In this document: positions 25,945 to 36,172 of the stretch, piece by piece | Numbering within the stretch: position 1 is the first letter of the stretch | Layout of the letters: every line of letters begins with the position of its first letter | Assembly (NCBI GenBank): GCA_007125005.1 | Contig: SLDY01000016.1 | Coordinates: 1-64,000 of the forward strand | Length of the DNA: 64,000 nt | Reading direction: 5' to 3' | Origin: Natronohydrobacter sp. | Lineage (GTDB): Bacteria > Pseudomonadota > Alphaproteobacteria > Rhodobacterales > Rhodobacteraceae | Translations under genes and position numbers: made by a program | Notes under the pieces: model-generated | Told to the model about the DNA's origin: nothing | Seen by the model: the letters and a program-made list of their open reading frames with translations, nothing else | The model's database searches: none

Positions 25945-27036
25945 ATGACCAAGACGCGACTTCTGGGGACTGCGGCAGCTATCGGTATCCTGCATTCCGG
26001 AATGGCAGTGGCTGAGACTGTAAATGTTTTCAACTGGTCGGATTACATAACTGTCGAAGTGCTCGAGCAGTTCACTGCCGAAACGGGCATCAGTGTGAAT
26101 TACGATGTCTATGACAGCAATGATACGCTTGAAGCACGACTGCTGGCAGGTTCTTCAGGATTTGATGTGGTTGTGCCGACTGCGACCTTCCTGCAGCGCC
26201 AGATTGCAGCCGGTGTGTATCAGCCGCTCAATCGCGATCTGTTGTCCAATTGGGACAACATGGATCCCGCTCTGATGGCGGCTGCGGCATCTCACGATCC
26301 GGACAATGAACATGCAGTCATCTATATGTGGGGGACCACGGGTATTGGCTACAATATCGATATGGTGGCTGCGCGTCTGGGCGAGGATTTCGAAGTTGAT
26401 ACATGGGCGATGATCTTTGACCCGGAAATCGCAGGTCAGCTGGCTGATTGCGGGATTTCCTGGCTTGATTCGCCGGCAGATATGTTTCCTGCTGCGTTTT
26501 CGTGGATGGGGCTCAACCCGCAATCCACCGATGCCGCAGATTTCGAGGCGGCGACCGAGATGATGATGGGTGTGCGCGATACCGTGAGATATTTCCACTC
26601 ATCGCAATATATCTCTGACCTTGCCAATGGTGAAACCTGTGTTGCTGTAGGCTGGTCGGGCGATGTGCTGCAAGCTGCAGAGCGCGCTGAGGAAGCGGGG
26701 CAGGGCGTGAATGTCTGGTATGCGATCCCGCGCGAGGGGGCGATGCAGTGGTTTGACATGATGGGCATCCCTGCAGATGCACCCAATCCCGAAAACGCGC
26801 ATGCTTTCATCGATTTCATCATGCGCCCGGAAATCAGTGCAGCGATCACCAACTATGTCTGGTTCCCCAATGCTAATTCTGCGTCATGGGACCTTGTCGA
26901 TGAGGATATTTTCAACGATCCCGCGATCTTCCCGACAGAGGATGTCAGTGAAACGCTGTTTACTGGCGTGACATATGACAGCCGGACAGACCGGACTGTA
27001 ACACGACTATGGACCCGCGTGCGGACAGGCCAGTAA
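25945..27036 (+). CDS. potF: Polyamine (putrescine-type) ABC transporter substrate-binding protein
   Basis: The 363-residue protein starts MTKTRLLGTAAAIGILHSGM and has a signal peptide cleaved after AVA. Its mature region opens with NVFNWSDYI, which in E. coli PotF contributes substrate contacts, and the VAVGWSGDVLQA segment supplies the ligand-binding Trp/Asp region. This places it with PotF/PotD periplasmic polyamine receptors; putrescine versus spermidine is not resolved. It heads the potFGHI operon, and a terminator between it and potG should raise its level relative to the membrane components. The start has GGGAG upstream. Confidence 0.92.
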   Translation: MTKTRLLGTAAAIGILHSGMAVAETVNVFNWSDYITVEVLEQFTAETGISVNYDVYDSNDTLEARLLAGSSGFDVVVPTATFLQRQIAAGVYQPLNRDLLSNWDNMDPALMAAAASHDPDNEHAVIYMWGTTGIGYNIDMVAARLGEDFEVDTWAMIFDPEIAGQLADCGISWLDSPADMFPAAFSWMGLNPQSTDAADFEAATEMMMGVRDTVRYFHSSQYISDLANGETCVAVGWSGDVLQAAERAEEAGQGVNVWYAIPREGAMQWFDMMGIPADAPNPENAHAFIDFIMRPEISAAITNYVWFPNANSASWDLVDEDIFNDPAIFPTEDVSETLFTGVTYDSRTDRTVTRLWTRVRTGQ

Positions 27037-27044
27037 AGGCTGCA

Positions 27045-27072
27045 CCCTGCCCGGTAGCGGGCAGGGGTTTTT
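27045..27072 (+). terminator. Terminator between potF and potG
   Basis: CCCTGCCCG (27045-27053) and CGGGCAGGG (27058-27066) form a perfect 9-bp stem with a GTAG loop, followed by GTTTTT. Location directly after the potF stop suggests partial termination within the operon. Confidence 0.8.
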
Positions 27073-27095
27073 CGTGTGTAATGAGGGACATCGAC

Positions 27096-28226
27096 GTGCA
27101 GCCAGCGATTGCAGCAGATACCAAGCCCTGGCGTAGCGCTGGGGTGGAGCCCTTCATTTCGGTGCGCGGGGCCACCAAACGTTTTGGCGATTTCACGGCC
27201 GTCTCGAATGTGGACCTGGACATCTACAAGGGAGAGTTGTTTTGCCTGCTGGGTGAATCCGGTTGCGGCAAATCCACCTTGCTGCGGATGTTGGCCGGGT
27301 TCGAGCAACCAACCAGCGGAAGCATCCGAATCGATGGCGAGGATATGGCGCATGTGCCTCCGGATCGGCGCCCGACCAATATGATGTTCCAGTCCTACGC
27401 GCTGTTTCCGCATATGAGCGTGGAAAAGAATGTTGCCTACGGATTGTTGCGCGAGGGTTTGAAGAAATCCGAAGCCTATGCGCGGGCAGGCGAGATGCTA
27501 CGCATGGTCAAGCTCGAGAAACAGGCAAAGCGCAAGCCCGACCAGCTTTCGGGGGGACAGCGCCAGCGAGTGGCGCTTGCGCGTGCGCTGGTGAAGCGAC
27601 CGAAGCTGCTGTTGCTCGATGAGCCTCTGGGCGCGCTCGACAAGAAGCTGCGTGAAGAAACCCAATTCGAGTTGATCAAGATTCAGGAGACGCTTGGAGT
27701 AACATTTATCGTCGTTACCCATGATCAGGATGAGGCGATGACACTCGCCACGCGCATCGGTGTGATGAAGGATGGCGTGATCGAGCAGATCGGGGAGCCG
27801 CGCGAGATTTACGAGACGCCCAACTCGCGCTTCGTGGCGGATTTTATCGGCACCGTGAATCTCTTTGAAGGTAGTGTCGATGCGGTGGCACCGGACTTGA
27901 TGCGTATTGTCACCTCAGAGCTTGGCGATGTGTTACTGCCGCCGCAATCCGATCTGACGCGGGGACAGCAGGTTTGGGGCGCTGTGCGGCCAGAGCGATT
28001 CGCCATTACGCGCGCCAAGCCTGAAGGCGTGCAGAATGCCTGGCACGGGCATGTCGAGGAGATGGGATATATCGGACATATGTCGCATTACCGGATCCGT
28101 TTGGAGAATGGTGTGCTGATCCGGGCCAGCCAGTCGAACCGCCTGCGCGACGAAGATCCAATTTCGTGGGATGAGCGGGTCTGGGTTTCTGTGGCACCAG
28201 GGGCGTTCAGGGTGCTGTCGCGATGA
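27096..28226 (+). CDS. potG: Polyamine ABC transporter ATP-binding protein
   Basis: The 376-residue ATPase closely follows E. coli PotG in layout. Walker A is GESGCGKST, the signature is LSGGQRQRVALARAL, Walker B is LLLLDEPLGALDKK, the switch His lies in VTHDQDEAM, and the C-terminal TOBE region follows from about 285. I prefer GTG 27096, with GAGGGA seven bases upstream; ATG 27081 lacks a site, and 27009 would overlap potF and run through the terminator. It ends with ATGA overlapping potH. Confidence 0.93.
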   Translation: MQPAIAADTKPWRSAGVEPFISVRGATKRFGDFTAVSNVDLDIYKGELFCLLGESGCGKSTLLRMLAGFEQPTSGSIRIDGEDMAHVPPDRRPTNMMFQSYALFPHMSVEKNVAYGLLREGLKKSEAYARAGEMLRMVKLEKQAKRKPDQLSGGQRQRVALARALVKRPKLLLLDEPLGALDKKLREETQFELIKIQETLGVTFIVVTHDQDEAMTLATRIGVMKDGVIEQIGEPREIYETPNSRFVADFIGTVNLFEGSVDAVAPDLMRIVTSELGDVLLPPQSDLTRGQQVWGAVRPERFAITRAKPEGVQNAWHGHVEEMGYIGHMSHYRIRLENGVLIRASQSNRLRDEDPISWDERVWVSVAPGAFRVLSR

Positions 28227-29170
28227 GCGCGGGCAATGCGTTGACACGCTCGGGGCCATGGCGCGGCACGGCCTGGGCGATGGGCAAGCTTGGTATCTCG
28301 GGGCGCATGCTCGTAATCGCGATCCCGATGCTCTGGCTCGGTGTGTTCTTTCTGGCCCCGTTTTTCGTGCTGGGGCGCATCTCGCTGGCCGAAGCCATCA
28401 TCGCCCGCCCACCTTTTACGCCGCTCTTTGATCGTGCGCCCGATGGCTCGCTTGAGATTATCGCAAGCCTTGAGAATTATCGCTTCCTGCTGCAGGACGC
28501 GCTCTATCGCAATGCCTATCTATCCTCAATCCGGGTGGCGTTGGTTTCGACCATCTTCGCGCTGCTGATCGGCTATCCCATCGCCTATTACATCGCCCGC
28601 GCGCCTGAACCGAAGCGCTCGCTGCTGCTGTTGATGGTGATCTTGCCGTTCTGGACCAGCTTCCTGTTGCGCGTCTATGCATGGATGGGGTTCCTGCGCT
28701 CTAATGGGGTGATCAACAATACGCTGATTTCGCTCGGTCTTATCGATAGTCCGATCCAGATGATGCAAACCGATTTTGCGGTCTATATTGGCATCGTCTA
28801 TACCTATCTGCCGTTCATGATCCTGCCGCTTTACGCCAATCTCACCAAACTTGACGGCGCACTTCTGGAGGCAGCCAGCGACCTCGGGGCCTCTCCGATG
28901 GTAACCTTCTTTACAGTGACGCTGCCGCTGTCGCTGCCGGGGATTGTTGCTGGCTCGATGCTGGTGTTCATCCCGGCAATTGGCGAATACGTGATCCCGG
29001 CGTTGTTGGGCGGCCCCGATACGCTGATGATCGGGCGCGTGCTCTGGGATGAATTCTTTTCCTCGCGCGACTGGCCGGTGGCCTCTGCCGTGGCGATTGT
29101 CATGCTGTTTCTCGTGGTTGCGCCGATCATGTGGCTGCAATCCGTACAAAACCGGCGGGGGATGGACTGA
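28223..29170 (+). CDS. potH: Polyamine ABC transporter permease, PotH/PotB type
   Basis: This 315-residue inner-membrane protein has about six hydrophobic helices and the permease EAA loop (EAASDLGASPMVTFFTVTLPLSLPGI) near residues 215-240 that docks with the ATPase. Its start overlaps the potG stop by four bases and its TGA shares a base with potI's ATG, so translation is coupled along the operon. Confidence 0.93.
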   Translation: MSAGNALTRSGPWRGTAWAMGKLGISGRMLVIAIPMLWLGVFFLAPFFVLGRISLAEAIIARPPFTPLFDRAPDGSLEIIASLENYRFLLQDALYRNAYLSSIRVALVSTIFALLIGYPIAYYIARAPEPKRSLLLLMVILPFWTSFLLRVYAWMGFLRSNGVINNTLISLGLIDSPIQMMQTDFAVYIGIVYTYLPFMILPLYANLTKLDGALLEAASDLGASPMVTFFTVTLPLSLPGIVAGSMLVFIPAIGEYVIPALLGGPDTLMIGRVLWDEFFSSRDWPVASAVAIVMLFLVVAPIMWLQSVQNRRGMD

Positions 29171-29970
29171 TGCGCGGCTGGTTCCTGCCCATGGCGGTGG
29201 CATTGGGGTTCATCTTTCTCTATGCACCGATCATCTCGCTTGTTGTGTTTTCTTTCAATGAAAGCCGCCTTGTCACTGTCTGGGGTGGGTTCTCGACCAA
29301 GTGGTATGGCGAGTTATTGCGCGATCGTCAGATCCTCGGTTCGGCATGGGTCAGTCTGCAAGTTGCTTTCTGGTCGGCCAATCTCGCGGTCATCATCGGG
29401 ACACTCGGCGCGTTTGTTCTCACGCGTTTCGGCAAGTTCACGGGGCGCCTCTTGCTCACTGCGATGATCACAGCACCGCTTGTCATGCCCGAGGTCATCA
29501 CTGGCTTGTCGCTCCTGCTCCTGTTCGTATCCATGGAATTGACACTGGGCTGGCCAGCAGGGCGCGGCCTGATCACGATCATCATTGCGCATACGACCTT
29601 CTGCGCGGCCTTTGTCGCTGTTATTGCGCAATCACGTCTGCGTAGTATGGACGAGTCGCTCGAAGAAGCCGCGCGCGATCTGGGCGCAGGGCCGGTGCGC
29701 GTGTTCTTTGATATCACTCTGCCGGTGATTACGCCGGCGCTTGTCGCCGGGTGGCTCTTGGCCTTCACTTTATCTCTGGATGATCTTGTGATCGCGAGCT
29801 TTGTTTCCGGGCCGGGAGCGTCGACCTTGCCCATGGTCATTTTCTCCAAGGTCCGGCTTGGGGTCAGCCCTGATGTGAATGCGCTGGCGACCATCATCAT
29901 CGGGTTTGTGCTGGTTGCTGTGCTGATTGCAGCATGGCTGATGCGTCGGGCTGTGCAGCGGGAGAGGTGA
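29170..29970 (+). CDS. potI: Polyamine ABC transporter permease, PotI/PotC type
   Basis: The 266-residue second permease has six predicted helices and an EAA loop (EEAARDLGAGPVRVFFDITLPVITPALVAG) near residues 175-200. The FSFNESRLVTVWGGFSTKWYGELL segment after the first helix is typical of the PotC/PotI side. It is the last gene of potFGHI. Its stop codon overlaps a 17-bp palindrome discussed under katG regulation. Confidence 0.93.
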   Translation: MRGWFLPMAVALGFIFLYAPIISLVVFSFNESRLVTVWGGFSTKWYGELLRDRQILGSAWVSLQVAFWSANLAVIIGTLGAFVLTRFGKFTGRLLLTAMITAPLVMPEVITGLSLLLLFVSMELTLGWPAGRGLITIIIAHTTFCAAFVAVIAQSRLRSMDESLEEAARDLGAGPVRVFFDITLPVITPALVAGWLLAFTLSLDDLVIASFVSGPGASTLPMVIFSKVRLGVSPDVNALATIIIGFVLVAVLIAAWLMRRAVQRER

Positions 29971-29985
29971 TAAGAAAGTCTTATC
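29969..29985. promoter_or_regulatory. Perfect palindrome between potI and katG
   Basis: GATAAGA (29969-29975), AAG, TCTTATC (29979-29985) is a perfect hyphenated palindrome about 80 bases upstream of katG. It could be an operator; the AT-rich stem makes an intrinsic terminator less likely. Confidence 0.4.
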
Positions 29986-30006
29986 TTAACAATTAGAAAA
30001 AGCAGC

Positions 30007-32230
<2,224 letters not shown>

Positions 32231-32254
32231 AGCGCGATTGATACAAAACTTCTG

Positions 32255-32283
32255 CGCGGCGTGCCCAAGGGTGCGCCGCGTTT
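32255..32283. terminator. Hairpin at the convergent end of katG
   Basis: CGCGGCG (32255-32261) pairs with CGCCGCG (32274-32280) and is followed by TTT. It lies between katG and the convergent kinase-like gene. Confidence 0.5.
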
Positions 32284-32285
32284 GC

Positions 32286-33041
32286 TCATTTGCTCAGGCT
32301 TGCGCTCTCATGCAGCACGAGATTGCGCAATTTCCGCAAGGCGCGAAACTCACTGCGTTTCTTGTCGCGAATCACATGCCACCAGATCACAGGTGCTGCG
32401 AGCGCCTCAAGCCAGCCGAGTTTACGCGCCAGTTCTCGCGCTTTTTGCCAGACCTGAGCTTCCCCCTGACTGCGATACGCCTGCAAAATGACCTCCGCAG
32501 CCCTTTGCGTGTCCGTCTCAAAAACCAGCGCGGAATGGAGCAACAACAAAAGATCGCGCGCCTTGTCATGCGTGTTTGCATCAAGCTTCGCGCCCGCTTC
32601 GAGATCGAGAAATGTTACGCGTGCGCCATCCCAGCAGAGGTCGCGCAATGACGGACGACCGTGCGCAAGACCTTTGCGGTGAAGCTCTGCCAATGTTTGA
32701 CCTGCGCTGTGCAAGCCTTGCTGTGCCGCCTCACCTTCTATCAGAAAGCGATGCAACGGCCTGCCGTGATCAGCCAGAACGATACGCTTTTCATCTTGCG
32801 TCAGAACCTTGGGAACCGCTGCCCCGCGCGCCAGAAAAGCCGTCAGCAAGGACTTCTCGCGCTCGAAGGCTTTAAGCGGATCTCCTTTCTGCAACCGCCA
32901 GCGCCAGTTGGCATGAGTTTCCGCCATTTTGACATAGTAATTCCTGCCATCGACGCAGAGCTTCGAGACGCGCTGTACGGGAAGGGCCCGCGCAGCCTTG
33001 AGCAACCTGTCGCTGACTTGGTCGTGGCTCTGGACTGTCAT
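32286..33041 (-). CDS. Kinase-like protein (BUD32/WaaP-type fold)
   Basis: This 251-residue cytoplasmic protein has a small-kinase layout: a candidate ATP lysine K38 (YYVKMA), helix-C Glu61 (AFEREKSLL), a catalytic-loop-like HGRPSLRDLCWD at 127-138, and a metal-binding Asp146 (FLDLEAG). It resembles proteins annotated as lipopolysaccharide or BUD32-type kinases. The usual catalytic HGD/HRD aspartate is replaced by Arg (HGR), with an Asp four residues on, so activity is uncertain. Substrate unknown. It is monocistronic between katG and the crcB pair. Confidence 0.65.
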   Translation of the reverse strand: MTVQSHDQVSDRLLKAARALPVQRVSKLCVDGRNYYVKMAETHANWRWRLQKGDPLKAFEREKSLLTAFLARGAAVPKVLTQDEKRIVLADHGRPLHRFLIEGEAAQQGLHSAGQTLAELHRKGLAHGRPSLRDLCWDGARVTFLDLEAGAKLDANTHDKARDLLLLLHSALVFETDTQRAAEVILQAYRSQGEAQVWQKARELARKLGWLEALAAPVIWWHVIRDKKRSEFRALRKLRNLVLHESASLSK

Positions 33042-33189
33042 GCAGCTGGCTCTTGTGTCGTGAATATGAAACCGAAACGTTACGCGAGTGTCACACTACG
33101 ACAGCAGAGTGCAGCAATCCAGTGACATTCCTCGACGGTTGCGTGTGTTTCGGGATGCAGATGTTTGGTTTTGGCACTAGACCGGAGCC

Positions 33190-33600
33190 ATGGAGAGCAC
33201 AATCGGACAGTTCCTCGTGATCTGCCTTGGAGGAGGTATCGGCAGTATGGTCCGGGCTGCGATGTCGGCGCGCCTAACAGCCTTGATGCCCGCCGCCGGG
33301 GCCGTCTTCCTGATCAACGCATGTGGCAGCTTTGTGATCGGCGCGGCTTTGGGAGTGGTTTTGACGTCCGTACAGGGTATCAATAGCGGCGCGGCTCTAC
33401 CTCTGTGGTTTCAGATCTTTGCCATCGGAATTCTCGGTGGCTTCACCACAGTTTCTACATTCGCGCTGCAAATACATGAACTGTGGCAGCGCGCAGAGCG
33501 CCGTACCGCTGTCGCAGTTGCACTGGGATCGGTCATTCTATGCCCAGCTCTGGCCGCGACTGGCCTGATCACTGTTCTGGCCATCGGGGGGGCGTTGTGA
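33190..33600 (+). CDS. crcB: Fluoride channel subunit, CrcB/Fluc family (first of a pair)
   Basis: Fluc proteins are dual-topology dimers that export toxic fluoride. The 136-residue protein has four helices, N43 in the LINACGSFVIG motif, R22 and GGFTTVSTFALQ at 83-94 with the central Na+/Phe-box elements. Its TGA shares a base with the next gene's ATG. Two adjacent, diverged copies usually indicate an obligate heterodimer. I see no fluoride riboswitch in the 148 bases upstream. Confidence 0.92.
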   Translation: MESTIGQFLVICLGGGIGSMVRAAMSARLTALMPAAGAVFLINACGSFVIGAALGVVLTSVQGINSGAALPLWFQIFAIGILGGFTTVSTFALQIHELWQRAERRTAVAVALGSVILCPALAATGLITVLAIGGAL

Positions 33601-34001
33601 TGCGGAGCGTCAAAACCCTGTCTGCCGTGGGTCTGGGAGGAGCCATTGGTACTGGAACGCGCTTCGCGCTCAGTCTGTTCGCACTACGTTACGATCCGCA
33701 AATCGCAGTTCTCGCAACACTTGCGGCAAACACATTAGGGGCTGCATTGATCGGCTTTCTTGCAACGCGGGACTTGAGTGCAATGAAAAGCGCACTGTGG
33801 ATGACTGGATTCTGCGGGGGCTTCACGACGTTTTCGTTGTTCTCGCTGGAGATCCTGCTGCTGCTCGAGACCAACCCTGCGCTGGCTATTACCTATGCCG
33901 CTTTGTCGCTCGTCTTGTGGCTCATGGCCGTATGGGCTGGCTTTTCCGTGGGGCGGCGGGGCAGAAGTGCCCGCTCAGGGTCCCCACCCACCCACCCGTG
34001 A
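33600..34001 (+). CDS. crcB: Fluoride channel subunit, CrcB/Fluc family (second of a pair)
   Basis: This 133-residue homologue starts at the TGATG junction with the first crcB. It carries N44 (LAANTLGAALIG) and GGFTTFSLFSLE at 73-84, and four hydrophobic helices. It differs substantially from its neighbour, as expected for a heteromeric Fluc pair with opposite fixed orientations. The C-terminal tail is short, basic and Pro-rich. It faces fabI. Confidence 0.92.
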   Translation: MRSVKTLSAVGLGGAIGTGTRFALSLFALRYDPQIAVLATLAANTLGAALIGFLATRDLSAMKSALWMTGFCGGFTTFSLFSLEILLLLETNPALAITYAALSLVLWLMAVWAGFSVGRRGRSARSGSPPTHP

Positions 34002-34017
34002 CCCTTCACGGGCGCTT

Positions 34018-34037
34018 GCCCGGGCAGTCGCCCGGGC
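34018..34037. terminator. GC-rich hairpin between crcB and fabI
   Basis: GCCCGGGC occurs at 34018-34025 and 34030-34037 with AGTC between. Each unit is itself a palindrome. It sits between convergent genes and could stop transcription, but no U-tract follows. Confidence 0.4.
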
Positions 34038-34059
34038 TGGGACAGGGTGCGGGACAGGC

Positions 34060-34848
34060 TTAGATATTATCAACCTGCGGCATGCCCATGACGTGATAGC
34101 CGCCATCGACATGGATGATTTCGCCGGTTGTATGGGCGCCAAGGTCTGATGCGAGGAAGACAGCGGTTCCGCCGACGCTCTCAAGCGATGCATTGCTGCG
34201 CAGCGGCGCATTGGCTTCGGCATGGCGGAAGGTCTTGCGCGCCCCGCCGATGGCAGCACCCGCGAGGGTTTTCATCGGTCCGGGGCTGATTGCGTTCACG
34301 CGGATGCCCTCCGGGCCGAGGTCATTCGCGAGATAGCGCACCGAGGATTCGAGCGCGGCCTTGGCCACGCCCATCACGTTATAAAATGGTGTGACAGTGT
34401 TGGAGCCTTGAAAGGTGAGGGTAAGAAGACAACCGCCATCGGGCATGAGTTCCGAGGCGCGGCGGCCAAGATCAATGAAACTATAGCAGCTGATCTCCAG
34501 CGAGCGCGCGAAATTCGCGCGGCTGGTGTCACGGAAGCGCCCGGTCAGTTCTGCCTTGTCGGAAAAGGCGATGGCATGGACAAGGAAATCCATTTTGCCC
34601 CAATGCGATTTCAGCTCTGCGAAGGCCGCATCGAGTGAGGTCTCATCGGTCACATCCACATCGAGCAGGATGTCTGAACCAAGCGAGGCCGCAAGGGGTT
34701 CGACCCGTTTGCCAAAGGCCTCGCCCTGAAAGCTGAAGGCGAGTTCCGCACCCTGATCGGCCAGAGCTTTCGCAATGCCCCATGCGATGGAGCGTTCGTT
34801 CGCAACCCCCATAACCAGCCCGCGTTTACCTGTCATCAAGCCAGCCAT
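34060..34848 (-). CDS. fabI: Enoyl-[acyl-carrier-protein] reductase (NADH)
   Basis: FabI reduces trans-2-enoyl-ACP in the last step of each fatty acid elongation cycle. The 262-residue protein shows the FabI pattern: GLVMGVANERSIAWGIAKALADQGAEL at the NADH site, HAIAFSDKAELTGRF, the catalytic Tyr and Lys in YNVMGVAKAALE, and the SPGPMKTLAG segment. GGAGAG precedes the ATG. It lies 10 bases after fabB on the same strand, forming a fab pair. Confidence 0.96.
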   Translation of the reverse strand: MAGLMTGKRGLVMGVANERSIAWGIAKALADQGAELAFSFQGEAFGKRVEPLAASLGSDILLDVDVTDETSLDAAFAELKSHWGKMDFLVHAIAFSDKAELTGRFRDTSRANFARSLEISCYSFIDLGRRASELMPDGGCLLTLTFQGSNTVTPFYNVMGVAKAALESSVRYLANDLGPEGIRVNAISPGPMKTLAGAAIGGARKTFRHAEANAPLRSNASLESVGGTAVFLASDLGAHTTGEIIHVDGGYHVMGMPQVDNI

Positions 34849-34858
34849 GTCGCTCTCC

Positions 34859-36088
34859 TCAGTCGCGATAGGAACTCATCACGAGCGTCGCATTGGTGCC
34901 GCCAAAGCCGAAGCTGTTGGACAGGACCGAGTCCAGTTCGATATTCTCGACGAGGCTGGTGGCGATCTCGCCCTCGCGAATGCCTGGATCAAGCTCGGTG
35001 ACATTGGCAGAGGCCGTTATGAAACTGCCTTGCATCATCAGCAGCGAATAGATTGCCTCCTGTACGCCGGTTGCCCCGAGGCTGTGGCCGGTTAGGGACT
35101 TGGTCGAGGAGATGGAGGGCACATTGCCTTCGCCCCAGATGCGGCGGATCGCTTCCACCTCGGTCACATCGCCTGCTGGGGTTGAAGTGCCATGCGCGTT
35201 TATATAGCTGATCTTTCGCCCTTCGGGCAGGGTCTGCAACGCAAGCAGCATCGAGCGTTCGCCACCCTCGCCGGAAGGGGCGACCATGTCATGGCCATCT
35301 GAGGTCGCTCCATAGCCTGTGATCTCGGCATAGATTTTCGCGCCGCGTGCTTTTGCGTGCTCCAACTCTTCAAGCACCAGCATGCCCCCACCGCCACCGA
35401 TTACAAACCCGTCGCGGGTGGCATCGAACGCGCGCGCAGCGGTCTCGGGCGTGTCATTGTATTTCGAAGACATCGCGCCCATCGCGTCAAAGAGGCAGGA
35501 GAGTGTCCAGTCAAGCTCCTCCCCGCCGCCGGCGAAGATGATATCCTGTTTGCCCATCTGGATCAGTTCGGCGGCATTGCCGATGCAATGCGCCGACGTG
35601 GAGCAGGCCGAGGTGATCGAGTAATTCACACCCTTGATCCTGAAGGGCGTCGCAAGGCAGGCGGAATTAGTTGAAGACATGCAGCGTGTGACCATGAAGG
35701 GCCCCATCCGCTTTGGGCTGCCCTTCTCGACCACGATCTTGTGCGCCTGAAACAGGTTTGAGGTGGATGGCCCACCTGAGCCTGTGATCAGCCCAGTGCG
35801 TGGGTTTGAGACATCGCTCTCCTCCAGCCCGGCATCGGCGATTGCCTGTTCCATCGAGAGGAAGTTATAGGCCGCGCCTGGCCCCATGAAACGCAGATTG
35901 CGCTTGTCGATATGGTCTTCGAGCACGATCTGAGGCTTGCCATGGACCTGGCTGCGAAAGCCATGCTCGGCATATTCGGGCGCAAAGACAATGCCCGAAC
36001 GACCTGCGCGGAGGCTTTCGGAAACCTCGGCGGCGGAATTTCCTATGGGCGAGATGATCCCCAGCCCAGTGATGACAACACGACGCAT
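34859..36088 (-). CDS. fabB: 3-oxoacyl-[acyl-carrier-protein] synthase I
   Basis: FabB is the condensing enzyme required for unsaturated fatty acid elongation. The 409-residue length fits FabB. The active-site Cys lies in [19 protein letters not shown], and the two catalytic His residues are in [11 protein letters not shown] and [11 protein letters not shown]. The start at 36088 has GGGGG five to six bases upstream; ATG at 36100 overlaps that site. Its usual partner fabA is not in the window, but fabI follows directly. Confidence 0.93.
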   Translation of the reverse strand: MRRVVITGLGIISPIGNSAAEVSESLRAGRSGIVFAPEYAEHGFRSQVHGKPQIVLEDHIDKRNLRFMGPGAAYNFLSMEQAIADAGLEESDVSNPRTGLITGSGGPSTSNLFQAHKIVVEKGSPKRMGPFMVTRCMSSTNSACLATPFRIKGVNYSITSACSTSAHCIGNAAELIQMGKQDIIFAGGGEELDWTLSCLFDAMGAMSSKYNDTPETAARAFDATRDGFVIGGGGGMLVLEELEHAKARGAKIYAEITGYGATSDGHDMVAPSGEGGERSMLLALQTLPEGRKISYINAHGTSTPAGDVTEVEAIRRIWGEGNVPSISSTKSLTGHSLGATGVQEAIYSLLMMQGSFITASANVTELDPGIREGEIATSLVENIELDSVLSNSFGFGGTNATLVMSSYRD

Positions 36089-36153
36089 TCTGCCCCCCAT
36101 TTCATTTGTTCTGTCTGTCTAGGACAGTGCAGGCCGTGGGGCAAGGCCCCGTT

Positions 36154-36172
36154 GAAAGCCGCTTTAGCGGCT
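36154..36172 (-). terminator. Terminator overlapping the gltX stop codon
   Basis: On the - strand AGCCGC (36167-36172), loop TAAA, GCGGCT (36157-36162), then TTTC. The stem starts in the last two sense codons and the loop contains the TAA stop. Confidence 0.6.

Noticed and set aside
27009..27095. potG start overlapping the end of potF
   Set aside because: It would place an intrinsic terminator inside the coding region; GTG 27096 has a proper ribosome site and matches the family length.
33042..33189. Possible fluoride riboswitch before crcB
   Set aside because: I could not find the conserved riboswitch core in this gap.
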